Shown here: piece by piece, positions 25,898-34,288 of the stretch
Position numbering within the stretch: position 1 is the stretch's first letter
Layout of the letters: every line of letters starts with the position of its first letter
Notes under the pieces: model-generated
What the model saw: the letters and a program-made list of their open reading frames with translations, nothing else
Databases searched by the model: none
What the model was told of the DNA's origin: nothing
Translations under genes and position numbers: made by a program
Assembly (NCBI RefSeq): GCF_024295805.1
Contig: NZ_JANCLX010000013.1
Span: 123,983-187,982, forward strand
Reading direction: 5' to 3'
Length of the DNA stretch: 64,000 nucleotides
DNA from: Streptomyces cucumeris
Lineage (GTDB): Bacteria; Actinomycetota; Actinomycetes; Streptomycetales; Streptomycetaceae

Positions 25898-28800
25898 TCA
25901 CCGCAGGCGCTGGCTGATGACCTTCGATACGCCGTCGCCCTGCATGGAGACGCCGTAGAGGGCGTCGGCGACTTCCATCGTCCGCTTCTGGTGCGTGATC
26001 ACGATCAGCTGGGAGGACTCCTGGAGTTCCTCCATGATCCGGATCAGCCGCTGGAGATTGGTGTCGTCCAGCGCCGCCTCGACCTCGTCCATCACATAGA
26101 ACGGGCTCGGCCGCGCCTTGAAGATCGACACCAGCAGCGCCACCGCGGTCAGCGACCGCTCACCGCCGGACAGCAGCGACAGCCGCTTGACCTTCTTGCC
26201 CGGGGGTCTGGCCTCCACATCCACCCCGGTGGTCAGCATGTTCTCGGGGTCGGTCAGGATCAGCCGCCCCTCCCCGCCGGGGAACAGCCGGGAGAAGACG
26301 CCCTCGAACTCCCGGGCGGTGTCCCGGTACGCCTCGGTGAACACCTGCTCGACCCGCTCGTCGACCTCCCTGACCACCTGGAGCAGATCGGCCCGGGTCT
26401 TCTTCAGGTCCTCCAGCTGCTCACTGAGGAACTGGTGCCGCTCCTCCAGCGCCGCGAACTCCTCCAGCGCCAGCGGATTGACCTTGCCGAGCTGCTGGTA
26501 CGCACGCTCCGCCGCCTTCAGCCGCTTCTCCTGCTGCGCCCGGACGTAAGCCACCGGCTGGTTGCGGGGGTGCTCGGGATCCTCCGGCAGCTCCTCGCCC
26601 TCGGCGGGCGGCGACGGCGGCACCGGCTGGTCCGGGCCGTACTCGGCGATCAGCCCGGCCGGTTCGACGCCCAGCTCCTCCAGCGCCTTGGCCTCCAACT
26701 GCTCGATCCGCAGCCGCTTCTCCGCGCCCAGCACCTCGCCCCGGTGCACCGAATCGGTCAGCTTGTCCAGCTCGCCCTTGAGGTCACGGCCCTGGTTGCG
26801 CTCGGCGACCAGCTCCCGTTCCCGCTCGGCCTTGGCGCGCTCCGCCGCGTCCCGCTCCTCCCCGGCCCGCACCAGCGACACCTCGACATGGGCCAGGAGC
26901 TGACGGCCGCCCGCCGCCACGGCCGAGGCCACCTCCGCCTCCCGGCGCAGCCGGGCGCGCCGCTGCTCGGCGCGCGCCCGTGCCTCGCGCTCGGCGCGTG
27001 CACCCCGGTCCAGCGCGTCCGCCCGCCCCGCGAGCCCCTTGACGCGCTCCTCATGGGTGCGGACCTGGAGCCGCGCCTCCATCTCGGTCTGCCGCGCGTT
27101 CGCCCCGTCCGCCGCGAGGCGGTCCCGTACCGAGGTGTCCGGCTCCTCCTCGCCGGGTGCCTCCTCGGCCACCGCGAGCCGCTCGGCGAGCTCCTCGGCC
27201 TCCTCGACCGCCCGCTCCAGCGCCTCTTCGGCGCGGGCGGCCGCCGCGGTCGTGCGCTCGGCCTCCCCGGCCGCTCCGCGCGCCTGTCCACCCAGCCGTC
27301 CGAGGGACTGCGCGACCTGCGACTTCTCCCGGTCGGCCGCACTGCGCCGGGCCGCCAGCTCCTCGACGAGGGCCGCACACGCGGTACGCCGCTCCGCCGC
27401 GGCGCGCTGCGCCCCGGCCAGTTCCTCGCACCGTACGGCCAGCTCCGCCAGTTCCGCCGCGGCCTCGTCGACCGACGCCTGTACCTCCAGCAGACTGGGC
27501 ACCCCGGCGGACCCGCCCTGGGCGAAGTGGGCCCCGAGCAGATCCCCCTCGGCGGTCACCGCCGTCACTTCCGGCGACCGCCCCACCAGGTGCTCGGCGT
27601 CCTCCAGGGTGGGCACCACGACCATGCCGTCGAGCAGCCGCCGCAGCGCCGGCAGCAGCTCCTGGGGACCGCCCACCAGATCGACCACCCGCTGTGGGCT
27701 CCCGGCACCGTCCGGCCCGGTCCGCGCCCCGGGCACGCTGATGTCTCCTCCGGCCCCGCCGCCGTGCGCGGCGGGATGCGGCACCCGGACGACCTCGTCC
27801 GGCCCTCCGCCGTCCCCGGACCGCGTCCCTGGGACGACGCCTGACCCGCCCGAGGCCGCGGGACCCCGTGCGGCGGAACCGCCGGGTGACGGCGCGGGGG
27901 CGGCACCGGCCGCGCCGGCACCGGCGGCCCCCGGCTCCCCGTGATCCGCGCCGGTGGCCCCGTGGGCGGACGGTCCCCGGGCCGGACCGGCCGCGGGGTA
28001 CGACACCGTCGGCCCCTGCGGGGCCGGGACCGCCGGATGGCCGGGCGCGGCCGCGTCCGGGACGGAGGTGGTGCCGGGCCCGGTCGCCCCGTGGGTACCG
28101 CCGTCCGCCGTCGCGGAGGCGCCGTGGGACTCCCGGGCGACGGCAAGCGGAGCCGGGGCGCCCGGGGGCGCGCCCAGGAGGAGGGCGGCGCGGCCCGCGT
28201 CCTGGGCGCGCAGCAGCCGCAGGGCGTCCGCCGCGGCGGCGGGGTCGGTGACGGCGAGGGCGTCGGCGGCGGCGCCCAGGGCCGCGGCGACCGGGACCTC
28301 GAAGCCCGGGGTGACGGTCAGCAGTTCGGCGGCGGGGCCGAGGAGACCGGTGAGCCGGTCGGAGGCGGCCAGCAGTGCGCCGGTGCCGTCCTTCCGGCGC
28401 AGTCCGAGTGCCAGCGCGTCATGCCGGGCCGCGGTGGCCGCCCGCTCGCGCTCGGCGGCGGTGACGGCCTCACGGGCGGTGCTCAGGGCCGCGTCCGCCC
28501 CGGCCAGCTCCCGTTTGGCCGTCTCATGGCGCTCCGCCAGTTCCGCGTCACCCGCGTCGAGTCCGTCCACCTCGGCCTGGAGCTGTTCGTACTCCTCCTG
28601 AGCGGCGACGGCCCGGGCCTGGGCCTCGTCCCGGGCGGTGGCCAGCCGTTCGATCTCGGCGCGGGCGGAACCGGCCCGGCCGCGGGCGGCGTTCACCTGG
28701 CCCTGGAGCCGGGCGAGCCCTTCACGGCGGTCGGCGATGGCGCGGGCCACGTCCTTGAGCCGGCGCTCCTCCTGGGCGAGGGCGCGCTCCAGCCCGGCCC

Positions 28801-29884
28801 GGTGGGAGACGGTGTCCTCCAGAGCCCGGCCGGCCGCCTCCAGGGCCGCTTCGAGCTCGGCCTCCTGCTCCCGGATCCGGGCGGCCTCGCGCTCCATGTC
28901 CTCCGGGTCACGGCCGCGCCGCTCCTCGGCCGGGGCGGAGGTCGCGCTGGTGACCCGGGCGTCCGCGAGACTGATGGTGCCGCGCACCCGTTCGGCGAGC
29001 TGGGAGAGCTCGTACCAGGTCGCCTGCGCGTCCCGCAGCCGCGGCGCGAGCTGCCGGACCTGCTCCTCGAGTGCCGCCTCACGCGCCTGTGCGGCCCGCA
29101 ACTCGGCCTCGGCGGCCTCCTTGCGCTCCTTCAGCGCCGCCTCGTCGGCGACCTCGGCCCGCAGCGCCTCGCGCAGGGTCACCAGGTCATCGGCGAGCAG
29201 CCGCAGCCGGGCGTCGCGCAGATCGGCCTGGATGACGGCGGCCCGCCGGGCGACGGCGGCCTGGCGGCCGAGCGGTTTGAGCTGGCGCCGCAGTTCGTCG
29301 GTGAGGTCCTGGACACGGGCGAGGTTGGCCTGCATCGCGTCCAGCTTCCGCAGCGCCTTCTCCTTGCGCTTGCGGTGCTTGAGGACGCCCGCGGCCTCCT
29401 CGATGAAGGCACGGCGGCCGGTGGGATCGGCGTGCAGAACGCCGTCGAGCTGGCCCTGGCCGACGATGACGTGCATCTCACGGCCGATACCGGAGTCGGA
29501 CAGCAGATCCTGGATGTCCAGCAGACGGCAGGTGTCGCCGTTGATCTGGTATTCGCTGCCGCCGTTGCGGAACATGATCCGCGTGATCGTCACTTCGGCG
29601 TAGTCGATGGGGAGCGCGCCGTCGGCGTTGTCGATGGTGAGGGAGACCTCGGCACGGCCCAGCGGGGGGCGGCCGGTGGTCCCGGCGAAGATGACGTCCT
29701 CCATCTTGCCGCCGCGCAGCGATTTCGCGCCCTGTTCACCCATGACCCAGGAAAGGGCGTCCACGACATTGGACTTGCCCGAGCCATTGGGGCCGACGAC
29801 GCAGGTGATACCCGGCTCGAACCGGAGCGTCGTGGCGGAGGCGAAGGATTTGAAGCCTCGGAGGGTCAGGCTCTTCAGGTGCAC
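25898..29884 (-). CDS. smc: Chromosome condensation ATPase SMC with enlarged hinge
   Basis: Chromosome segregation and compaction ATPase, acting with ScpAB. 1328 residues from GTG 29884 (MHLKSLTLRGFKSFA). The Walker A is GPNGSGKSN (about 31-39), and the signature and Walker B lie at the C-terminus: LSLLSGGERSLTA, then FYVMDEVEAALDD. Long coiled coils flank the hinge. Within the hinge a stretch of about 160 residues (about 572-731) is Gly/Ala/Pro-rich and breaks the normal fold between LLLGAPPG and VVDLVGGPQELL. The family length in S. coelicolor is, from memory, about 1190. ATPase and coiled-coil parts look intact. Confidence 0.95.
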   Translation of the reverse strand: MHLKSLTLRGFKSFASATTLRFEPGITCVVGPNGSGKSNVVDALSWVMGEQGAKSLRGGKMEDVIFAGTTGRPPLGRAEVSLTIDNADGALPIDYAEVTITRIMFRNGGSEYQINGDTCRLLDIQDLLSDSGIGREMHVIVGQGQLDGVLHADPTGRRAFIEEAAGVLKHRKRKEKALRKLDAMQANLARVQDLTDELRRQLKPLGRQAAVARRAAVIQADLRDARLRLLADDLVTLREALRAEVADEAALKERKEAAEAELRAAQAREAALEEQVRQLAPRLRDAQATWYELSQLAERVRGTISLADARVTSATSAPAEERRGRDPEDMEREAARIREQEAELEAALEAAGRALEDTVSHRAGLERALAQEERRLKDVARAIADRREGLARLQGQVNAARGRAGSARAEIERLATARDEAQARAVAAQEEYEQLQAEVDGLDAGDAELAERHETAKRELAGADAALSTAREAVTAAERERAATAARHDALALGLRRKDGTGALLAASDRLTGLLGPAAELLTVTPGFEVPVAAALGAAADALAVTDPAAAADALRLLRAQDAGRAALLLGAPPGAPAPLAVARESHGASATADGGTHGATGPGTTSVPDAAAPGHPAVPAPQGPTVSYPAAGPARGPSAHGATGADHGEPGAAGAGAAGAAPAPSPGGSAARGPAASGGSGVVPGTRSGDGGGPDEVVRVPHPAAHGGGAGGDISVPGARTGPDGAGSPQRVVDLVGGPQELLPALRRLLDGMVVVPTLEDAEHLVGRSPEVTAVTAEGDLLGAHFAQGGSAGVPSLLEVQASVDEAAAELAELAVRCEELAGAQRAAAERRTACAALVEELAARRSAADREKSQVAQSLGRLGGQARGAAGEAERTTAAAARAEEALERAVEEAEELAERLAVAEEAPGEEEPDTSVRDRLAADGANARQTEMEARLQVRTHEERVKGLAGRADALDRGARAEREARARAEQRRARLRREAEVASAVAAGGRQLLAHVEVSLVRAGEERDAAERAKAERERELVAERNQGRDLKGELDKLTDSVHRGEVLGAEKRLRIEQLEAKALEELGVEPAGLIAEYGPDQPVPPSPPAEGEELPEDPEHPRNQPVAYVRAQQEKRLKAAERAYQQLGKVNPLALEEFAALEERHQFLSEQLEDLKKTRADLLQVVREVDERVEQVFTEAYRDTAREFEGVFSRLFPGGEGRLILTDPENMLTTGVDVEARPPGKKVKRLSLLSGGERSLTAVALLVSIFKARPSPFYVMDEVEAALDDTNLQRLIRIMEELQESSQLIVITHQKRTMEVADALYGVSMQGDGVSKVISQRLR

Positions 29885-30051
29885 GCCGTTGGACTCTACC
29901 CGCCGCTTTCCGCCCGGCACCGTCCCCGGCACGGGGCGGCGCGGGCGCGTCCGGGCTTTTTCCGGGTTTCAGGAAAGATCGGTTTCACCGATGAGAGGGA
30001 GGGGCACATCAGTCGGTAAGGAAAACCCGGAAGAACGCGGGGGACACGACG

Positions 30052-30073
30052 AAGGGACGCCGAGGCGTCCCTT
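30052..30073. terminator. Hairpin after the coiled-coil gene
   Basis: AAGGGACGC and GCGTCCCTT pair over 9 bp with a CGAG loop, about 50 bases downstream of the 67-residue gene on the minus strand. A weak T-rich side follows in that direction. Confidence 0.6.
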
Positions 30074-30123
30074 GAAGATTCTCAAGCGGCTGACGATGCA
30101 GCCCGACCGGCCCTGGGGCTGGG

Positions 30124-30327
30124 TCAGGCGAGCGCAGGCTCCGCCTGGGATACGTCGATGCCTTCGAGCAGCGAGTCGTGTCGAGCGGCGGCCGCAAGAG
30201 CGTCGTTCTCGGCCTGAATCCGAATGATCTCGGATTCAAGATCCTGAACGCGCTGCTGAAGCCGTCGCATCTCGGCGAGGACTCGGGGGTCGGAGCCGCC
30301 GACGTAACCGAGAAGCGCCTTTGCCAT
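30124..30327 (-). CDS. Small coiled-coil protein, unknown function
   Basis: 67 residues starting MAKALLGYVGGSDPRVLAEM. A heptad-rich helix, RRLQQRVQDLESEIIRIQAEND, suggests a short coiled coil. The conserved front and GYVGGSDPR are seen in many actinobacteria in this place between smc and acyP. Role unknown; a dimerising partner of another protein is a guess. Start has a strong TGGAGGA site; a hairpin follows the stop. Confidence 0.75.
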   Translation of the reverse strand: MAKALLGYVGGSDPRVLAEMRRLQQRVQDLESEIIRIQAENDALAAAARHDSLLEGIDVSQAEPALA

Positions 30328-30696
30328 GATGGATGGTCCTCCACAATGAGTGACCGACCGAAGCGGTGTGGGTCGTGAGGGATCGCACCCGCGATGTCTG
30401 CCCGTACTACCGTGCTGCCTGGCGGACAAGTTAAGGTGCGCGGGGACTTCCAGCGTCTCACCAATTGGTTTGAGGGTCAACACGATCACACGTCGCCCAG
30501 GCCGCGGGGGACGAGAGCACACCGGCGGAACAGAATGCCGCCCTCTCCAGAAGAGCCCCGCGGTGACGAAGATCTTCCGTGACTCCGCAGCCTTCCACGG
30601 AGCGGCGCCGTTGGCAACCATCAGCCGATTTCTGCTCACAGGCGGCGAGGACGGCACGGCCGGAGCGGCCTTCGGAGGATCATTCCGGTGGGTCCG
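30328..30696. other. Intergenic region between the coiled-coil gene and acyP
   Basis: About 370 bases. The part next to 30327 should hold the promoter of the coiled-coil gene (a TTGTCC-17-TACGGG pair can be placed on the minus strand, weakly). No convincing gene or RNA structure is seen in the rest; the longer frames here are not protein-like. Confidence 0.4.
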
Positions 30697-30978
30697 TCAG
30701 CGGATCTCGAAGGTCTCGTAGCCGCCTCGCGGTGTGTCCCAGATCTCTGTCACACCGTCGACCCGGCCGGGCGTGTCGCCGTCCCGCAGCCAGTCGAGCA
30801 ACTGTTCGCACTCCGGTCGCGGACCCTCGGCGACGACCTGCACCCGGCCGTCGGAGAGGTTGGAGGCGAAGCCGACGAGGCCCCCGATACGCAGTGCGTT
30901 GGCCCGGGTGTACCAGCGGAACCCCACCCCCTGGACCTGGCCGCGGACCCACACGGTGAGACGGACTCTTTCGTTCAT
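30697..30978 (-). CDS. acyP: Acylphosphatase
   Basis: Hydrolyses acyl phosphates. 93 residues, full family length. The phosphate-binding loop is VRGQVQGVGFRWY (about 11-23) with the catalytic Arg in it, and the catalytic Asn is in GFASNLSDGRVQVVAEG. It closes with PRGGYETFEIR. ATG 30978. It lies between the small coiled-coil gene and the plus-strand CAP protein gene. Confidence 0.95.
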   Translation of the reverse strand: MNERVRLTVWVRGQVQGVGFRWYTRANALRIGGLVGFASNLSDGRVQVVAEGPRPECEQLLDWLRDGDTPGRVDGVTEIWDTPRGGYETFEIR

Positions 30979-31133
30979 GCGTGCACGCTAACCGTCCAAT
31001 TAGCCGGTCAGCACGCCAGACAGGGGCCTCATGGCGTACAGTCCGGCGTCAACAACACTCACCCACACGAGTGGTTCATGAGTCGCCCACACGAGTGACA
31101 CAATTCCTATCGAGCACATAAGGAAGGCAGGAG

Positions 31134-32069
31134 ATGGGCCGCCATCGACGATCTGCCCCCGGTCCCGCGGTAGTTCCCCCGCGCGCCGGACGTCACCGGG
31201 GGGCGCACCGCAGCGCCTTCGCGCCGGTGCGGACCGGACTGTTGGGCATGTCCGCCGCCGTCGCCGTGGGCGCGGTGGCGATGGCCTCCGGCCTGCTTCC
31301 CGGCGGTGGTCACCAGGTCGGCGGCGGCAATGACCCCGCCGGTCAGGTCCAGGCGGGAGGCCCGGTCGACTCCGGCCTGGGGCCCCAGGGCACCCAGTCG
31401 CCGTCCCCCTCGCTGCCCGGTCAGGCCCCGGCGGGAGGGGGCGACAGCGGTGCCAAGCCACCGTCCAGCGGCCCGTCGAAGCCCTCGCAGCCGTCCAAGC
31501 CCTCCACCCCGTCCACTTCGCCGTCCGACCAGCAGGGCTCGCCCGGCTCCTCGGACCGCGGCGGGGACGAGGACCGCGGCCGCGACGGCGGCAAGGGCTC
31601 CTCGGACAAGGAGCGGGACACCCGCCCGCCGGCCAAGCCCGCCGATCCGCCGACCGCGGCCGAGGACCCGGACGACGAGCGCGGCGGCCGGGAGGCGGCG
31701 GTCGAGAAGCAGGTGCTCAAGCTGGTCAACAAGGAGCGGGGGAAGGTCGGCTGCTCACCGGTGACCGCCGATCCCAAACTCTCCCAGCTGGCCGACGACT
31801 TCAGCGACGACATGGCGCTGCGCGACTTCTTCGACCACGTCAACCCGGACGGCGAGAGCCCCTGGGAGCGTGCCGAGCGGGCGGGCATCATCGACCTGGG
31901 CGGCGAGAACATCGCCCGCGGCCAGTCGACCGCACAGGAGGTGATGGACACGTGGATGGACAGCTCCAGCCACCGTGCCAACATCCTCAACTGCGACTAC
32001 GAGACCATGGGCGTCGGCGCGCACTTCGACGGCGACGGCCCCTGGTGGACCCAGGACTTCGGCTACTGA
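31134..32069 (+). CDS. Secreted CAP (SCP/PR1) domain protein
   Basis: 311 residues. A basic start, then LLGMSAAVAVGAVAMASGLL as signal or anchor segment, then about 140 residues of Ser/Pro/Gly-rich linker. The C-terminal CAP domain begins near LKLVNKERGKVGC and shows DMALRDFFDHVNPDG, GENIARGQSTAQEVMDTWMDS, SSHRANILNCDYETMGVG and WWTQDFGY. Two cysteines (VGC and NCD) can form the family disulfide. Likely a cell-wall or extracellular protein of unknown activity. GGAAGG site ahead of ATG 31134. Confidence 0.9.
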   Translation: MGRHRRSAPGPAVVPPRAGRHRGAHRSAFAPVRTGLLGMSAAVAVGAVAMASGLLPGGGHQVGGGNDPAGQVQAGGPVDSGLGPQGTQSPSPSLPGQAPAGGGDSGAKPPSSGPSKPSQPSKPSTPSTSPSDQQGSPGSSDRGGDEDRGRDGGKGSSDKERDTRPPAKPADPPTAAEDPDDERGGREAAVEKQVLKLVNKERGKVGCSPVTADPKLSQLADDFSDDMALRDFFDHVNPDGESPWERAERAGIIDLGGENIARGQSTAQEVMDTWMDSSSHRANILNCDYETMGVGAHFDGDGPWWTQDFGY

Positions 32070-32098
32070 GGCCGTAAGGGCCTCATCCGGATCCACGC

Positions 32099-32779
32099 TC
32101 ACGACCCGGCGGGGCCGGGGGCGGGCCCAGGGCCCCCGGGGGGCCGCACCCCCGGACCCCCCCCCCCGGCGCGCCGTCCCCCCCCGCCGTATCCGGCGGC
32201 GGCGGGCCGGCCCGCCGCGAAGGTGCGCGCGGTCTCGGTGACCCGGCGCCCGAGATGTGCCGCGGTCTCCACATCCGCCTTGTGCACACCCTCCACACCC
32301 TGGTCGGCATTGGACTGGGCCGCGGCGCCGAGCGAGAAGCCGAGCCGGTTGAGGTCGTTCTCGGACGCGGTGCTGGCGTTCCACCCCGGCTGGAGCCCCA
32401 GGTTCACCCAGTGCATGCCGAGCTGTGCGGCGAGCACGGTGAAGAACTGGAGGGTGTGCAGCTTGTCCCCGCTCTTGGAGGCGGAGTTGGTGAACCCGGC
32501 GGCCAGCTTGTCCTTCCACGCCTGGCTGAAGAAGCGCGACGAGGTGGACTCGGCGAAGGCGTGGAAGGCGCCGGACGCGGTGCCCATATAGGTGGGCGAG
32601 CCGAAGATGATCGCGTCCGAGGCGTCCAGCAGCTCCCAGTCCTGGTCGGTGATGGTGTCGACCTTGATCAGGTGAACGGTGGCCCCGGCGGCGGCCGCGC
32701 CCTCGCGGACGGCCTCGGCGAGGACGGCGGTGTGGCCGAAGCCGGAGTGGTAGGCGATGGAGACAACAGGGGTGGTCAC
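32099..32779 (-). CDS. Flavodoxin-like NAD(P)H:quinone oxidoreductase (WrbA-type)
   Basis: 226 residues, GTG start at 32779. The FMN-binding start SIAYHSGFGHTAVLAEAV and IIFGSPTYMGTASGAFHAFAEST are typical of the NAD(P)H-dependent FMN reductase group. The core ends near ARTFAAGRPA; the last 30 or so residues are Gly/Pro/Ala-rich and come from a stretch with 11- and 8-base C runs, so a length error or recent slippage may have changed the end. It diverges from an HxlR regulator, the usual pairing for redox-induced quinone reductases. Confidence 0.83.
   Translation of the reverse strand: MTTPVVSIAYHSGFGHTAVLAEAVREGAAAAGATVHLIKVDTITDQDWELLDASDAIIFGSPTYMGTASGAFHAFAESTSSRFFSQAWKDKLAAGFTNSASKSGDKLHTLQFFTVLAAQLGMHWVNLGLQPGWNASTASENDLNRLGFSLGAAAQSNADQGVEGVHKADVETAAHLGRRVTETARTFAAGRPAAAGYGGGGRRAGGGGPGVRPPGGPGPAPGPAGS
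32157..32185. repeat. Cytosine homopolymer tract
   Basis: An 11-base C run (32157-32167) and an 8-base C run (32178-32185) lie in the 3' end of the flavodoxin-like gene. Such tracts slip easily in replication and sequencing. Confidence 0.8.
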
Positions 32780-32890
32780 GGTGGCGCGCTCCTCAGGCGT
32801 CGTAACACGGTGGCTGACGCGACAAGAGAAGCACTAACTTTTAGAAAGCGCAACCTCAGGGTTAGCGCTGCGGACGCGTATGGTTGCTCC

Positions 32891-33337
32891 ATGGACCGTG
32901 AACACACTGGTGCGGTATGTCCCGCGACAGGGACCGGGGAAGCGGCCTTCGACGTGTTCGCCCGTGCCTGCCCGTCACGCGCGACGCTGGAGCACGTCAC
33001 CGGGAGGTGGGGCAGTCTCACCCTGGGCGCGCTGCGCGAGGGCACGCTGCGCTTCAATGAGCTGCGCCGCCGGATCGACGGCGTCAGCGAGAAGATGCTG
33101 TCCCAGACGCTGCACGCGCTGGAGCGCGACGGACTGGTGCACCGCGACGCGCAGCCGACCAACCCCCCGCGCGTGGACTACCGGCTCACCCCGCTGGGCG
33201 GCGCGGTCGCGGAGCGGCTGCTGGCCCTGATCGACCTGGTCGAGGAACGGATGCCGGAGGTGCTGGAGGCCCGGACGGCCTACGACGGCACGCGCGCGGA
33301 CAGCGGCGGTACGGCGGCCGGGCGCGGCGGGCGCTGA
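32891..33337 (+). CDS. HxlR-family transcriptional regulator
   Basis: 148-residue winged-helix regulator. The conserved cysteine is in ARACPSRATL, followed by HVTGRWGSLTLGALREGTLRFNELRRRIDGVSEKMLSQTLHALERDGLVHRD (quoted in part as LRFNELRRRI and MLSQTLHALERDGL), the HxlR DNA-binding core. It probably controls the divergent flavodoxin gene, sensing electrophiles or oxidants through the cysteine, as in related pairs. The C-terminal 58 bases overlap the convergent mutM end. ATG 32891. Confidence 0.88.
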   Translation: MDREHTGAVCPATGTGEAAFDVFARACPSRATLEHVTGRWGSLTLGALREGTLRFNELRRRIDGVSEKMLSQTLHALERDGLVHRDAQPTNPPRVDYRLTPLGGAVAERLLALIDLVEERMPEVLEARTAYDGTRADSGGTAAGRGGR

Positions 33338-34179
33338 CAGCGCGGGCAGAAGTAGCTGGAGCGGTTCATCCAGGGGCGGCGGCGCATCGGGGTGCCGCAG
33401 CGGCGGCAGGGCTCGTTCTCCCGGCCGTAGGCGTCCAGGGAGCGCTCGAAGTACCCGGACTCGCCGTTCACATTGACGTAGAGGCTGTCGAAACTGGTGC
33501 CGCCGACCGCCAGCGCCGCGGTCATCACCTCGCGTACATGGCCGAGGAGTTCGGCGCTGCGCGGACGGGTGAGGGTCGCGGTCGGCCGGTCGTAGTGCAG
33601 CCGGGAGCGCCACAGCGCCTCGTCCGCGTAGATGTTGCCGACCCCGCTGATCAGCGACTGGTCGAGCAGGGCGCGCTTGACGGTGGTCCGGCGGCGGCGC
33701 AGCGCGGTGTGGAACGCCGCCTCGTCGAAGGCGGGGTCCAGGGGGTCCAGGGCGATATGCGCGATGGCGTCGGGCAGTCCGTCCGCGGCGCCGGGCACGG
33801 TGTCGTGCAGGGAGAGGCCGCCGAAGGTGCGCTGGTCGACGAAGCGCAGCTCGGTGCCGGTGTCATCGGCGAAGCGCATCCGGACGCGCAGATGCTTCTC
33901 GTCCGGGGCGGAGTGCGGCTGGACCAGGAGCTGACCGCTCATCCCGAGGTGGGCCAGGACCGATTCGGCACCGTCCTCGAACGGCAGCCACAGGTACTTG
34001 CCGCGGCGGCGGGCCACGGAAGTGGTGCGGCCGGTCAGCCGGGCCGCGAAGTCCTCCGCGCCGCCGAGGTGGCGGCGGACCGCACGGGGGTGCAGCACCT
34101 GGACCTCGGCGACCGTGCGGCCGCTGACCCAGCGCTCCAGTCCACGGCGGACCACCTCGACCTCGGGCAGCTCGGGCAA
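33280..34179 (-). CDS. mutM: Formamidopyrimidine-DNA glycosylase MutM/Fpg
   Basis: Removes 8-oxoguanine and formamidopyrimidines. 299 residues. The TTG start at 34179, six bases after AAGGAGG, gives the family N-terminus PELPEVEVVRRGL, whose Pro is the catalytic residue with Glu next. VLAHLGMSGQLLV, GGTSFDSLYVNVNG and the C-terminal zinc finger CRRCGTPMRR...YFCPRCQR follow. It lies downstream of rnc after a strong hairpin and overlaps the HxlR gene on the other strand by 58 bases. Confidence 0.95.
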   Translation of the reverse strand: MPELPEVEVVRRGLERWVSGRTVAEVQVLHPRAVRRHLGGAEDFAARLTGRTTSVARRRGKYLWLPFEDGAESVLAHLGMSGQLLVQPHSAPDEKHLRVRMRFADDTGTELRFVDQRTFGGLSLHDTVPGAADGLPDAIAHIALDPLDPAFDEAAFHTALRRRRTTVKRALLDQSLISGVGNIYADEALWRSRLHYDRPTATLTRPRSAELLGHVREVMTAALAVGGTSFDSLYVNVNGESGYFERSLDAYGRENEPCRRCGTPMRRRPWMNRSSYFCPRCQRPPRPAAVPPLSARVPS

Positions 34180-34203
34180 CGCGGGCCTCCTTGAGCCTGA
34201 AGC

Positions 34204-34253
34204 CCTCCCGCCCCGCGGGGAACGGCCTGAGCCGTCCGCCGCGGGGCGGGAGG
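34204..34253. terminator. Strong hairpin between rnc and mutM
   Basis: A 15-bp perfect outer stem (34204-34218 with 34239-34253) encloses a smaller ACGGC/GCCGT stem. It lies in the 109-base gap and may end part of the transcript, shield the rnc mRNA, or be an RNase III target. Confidence 0.6.
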
Positions 34254-34288
34254 AGCCGTATCGACAGTACGGACGGTGCGGAAGGAGA

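Noticed and set aside
26114..27844. Several plus-strand frames opposite smc
   Set aside because: All are Arg/Ser/Pro-rich shadows without start sites or family signals.
29885..29932. ATG start of smc 16 codons earlier
   Set aside because: The family start is MHLKSLTLRGFKSF at the GTG 29884; the extra residues are not conserved-looking.
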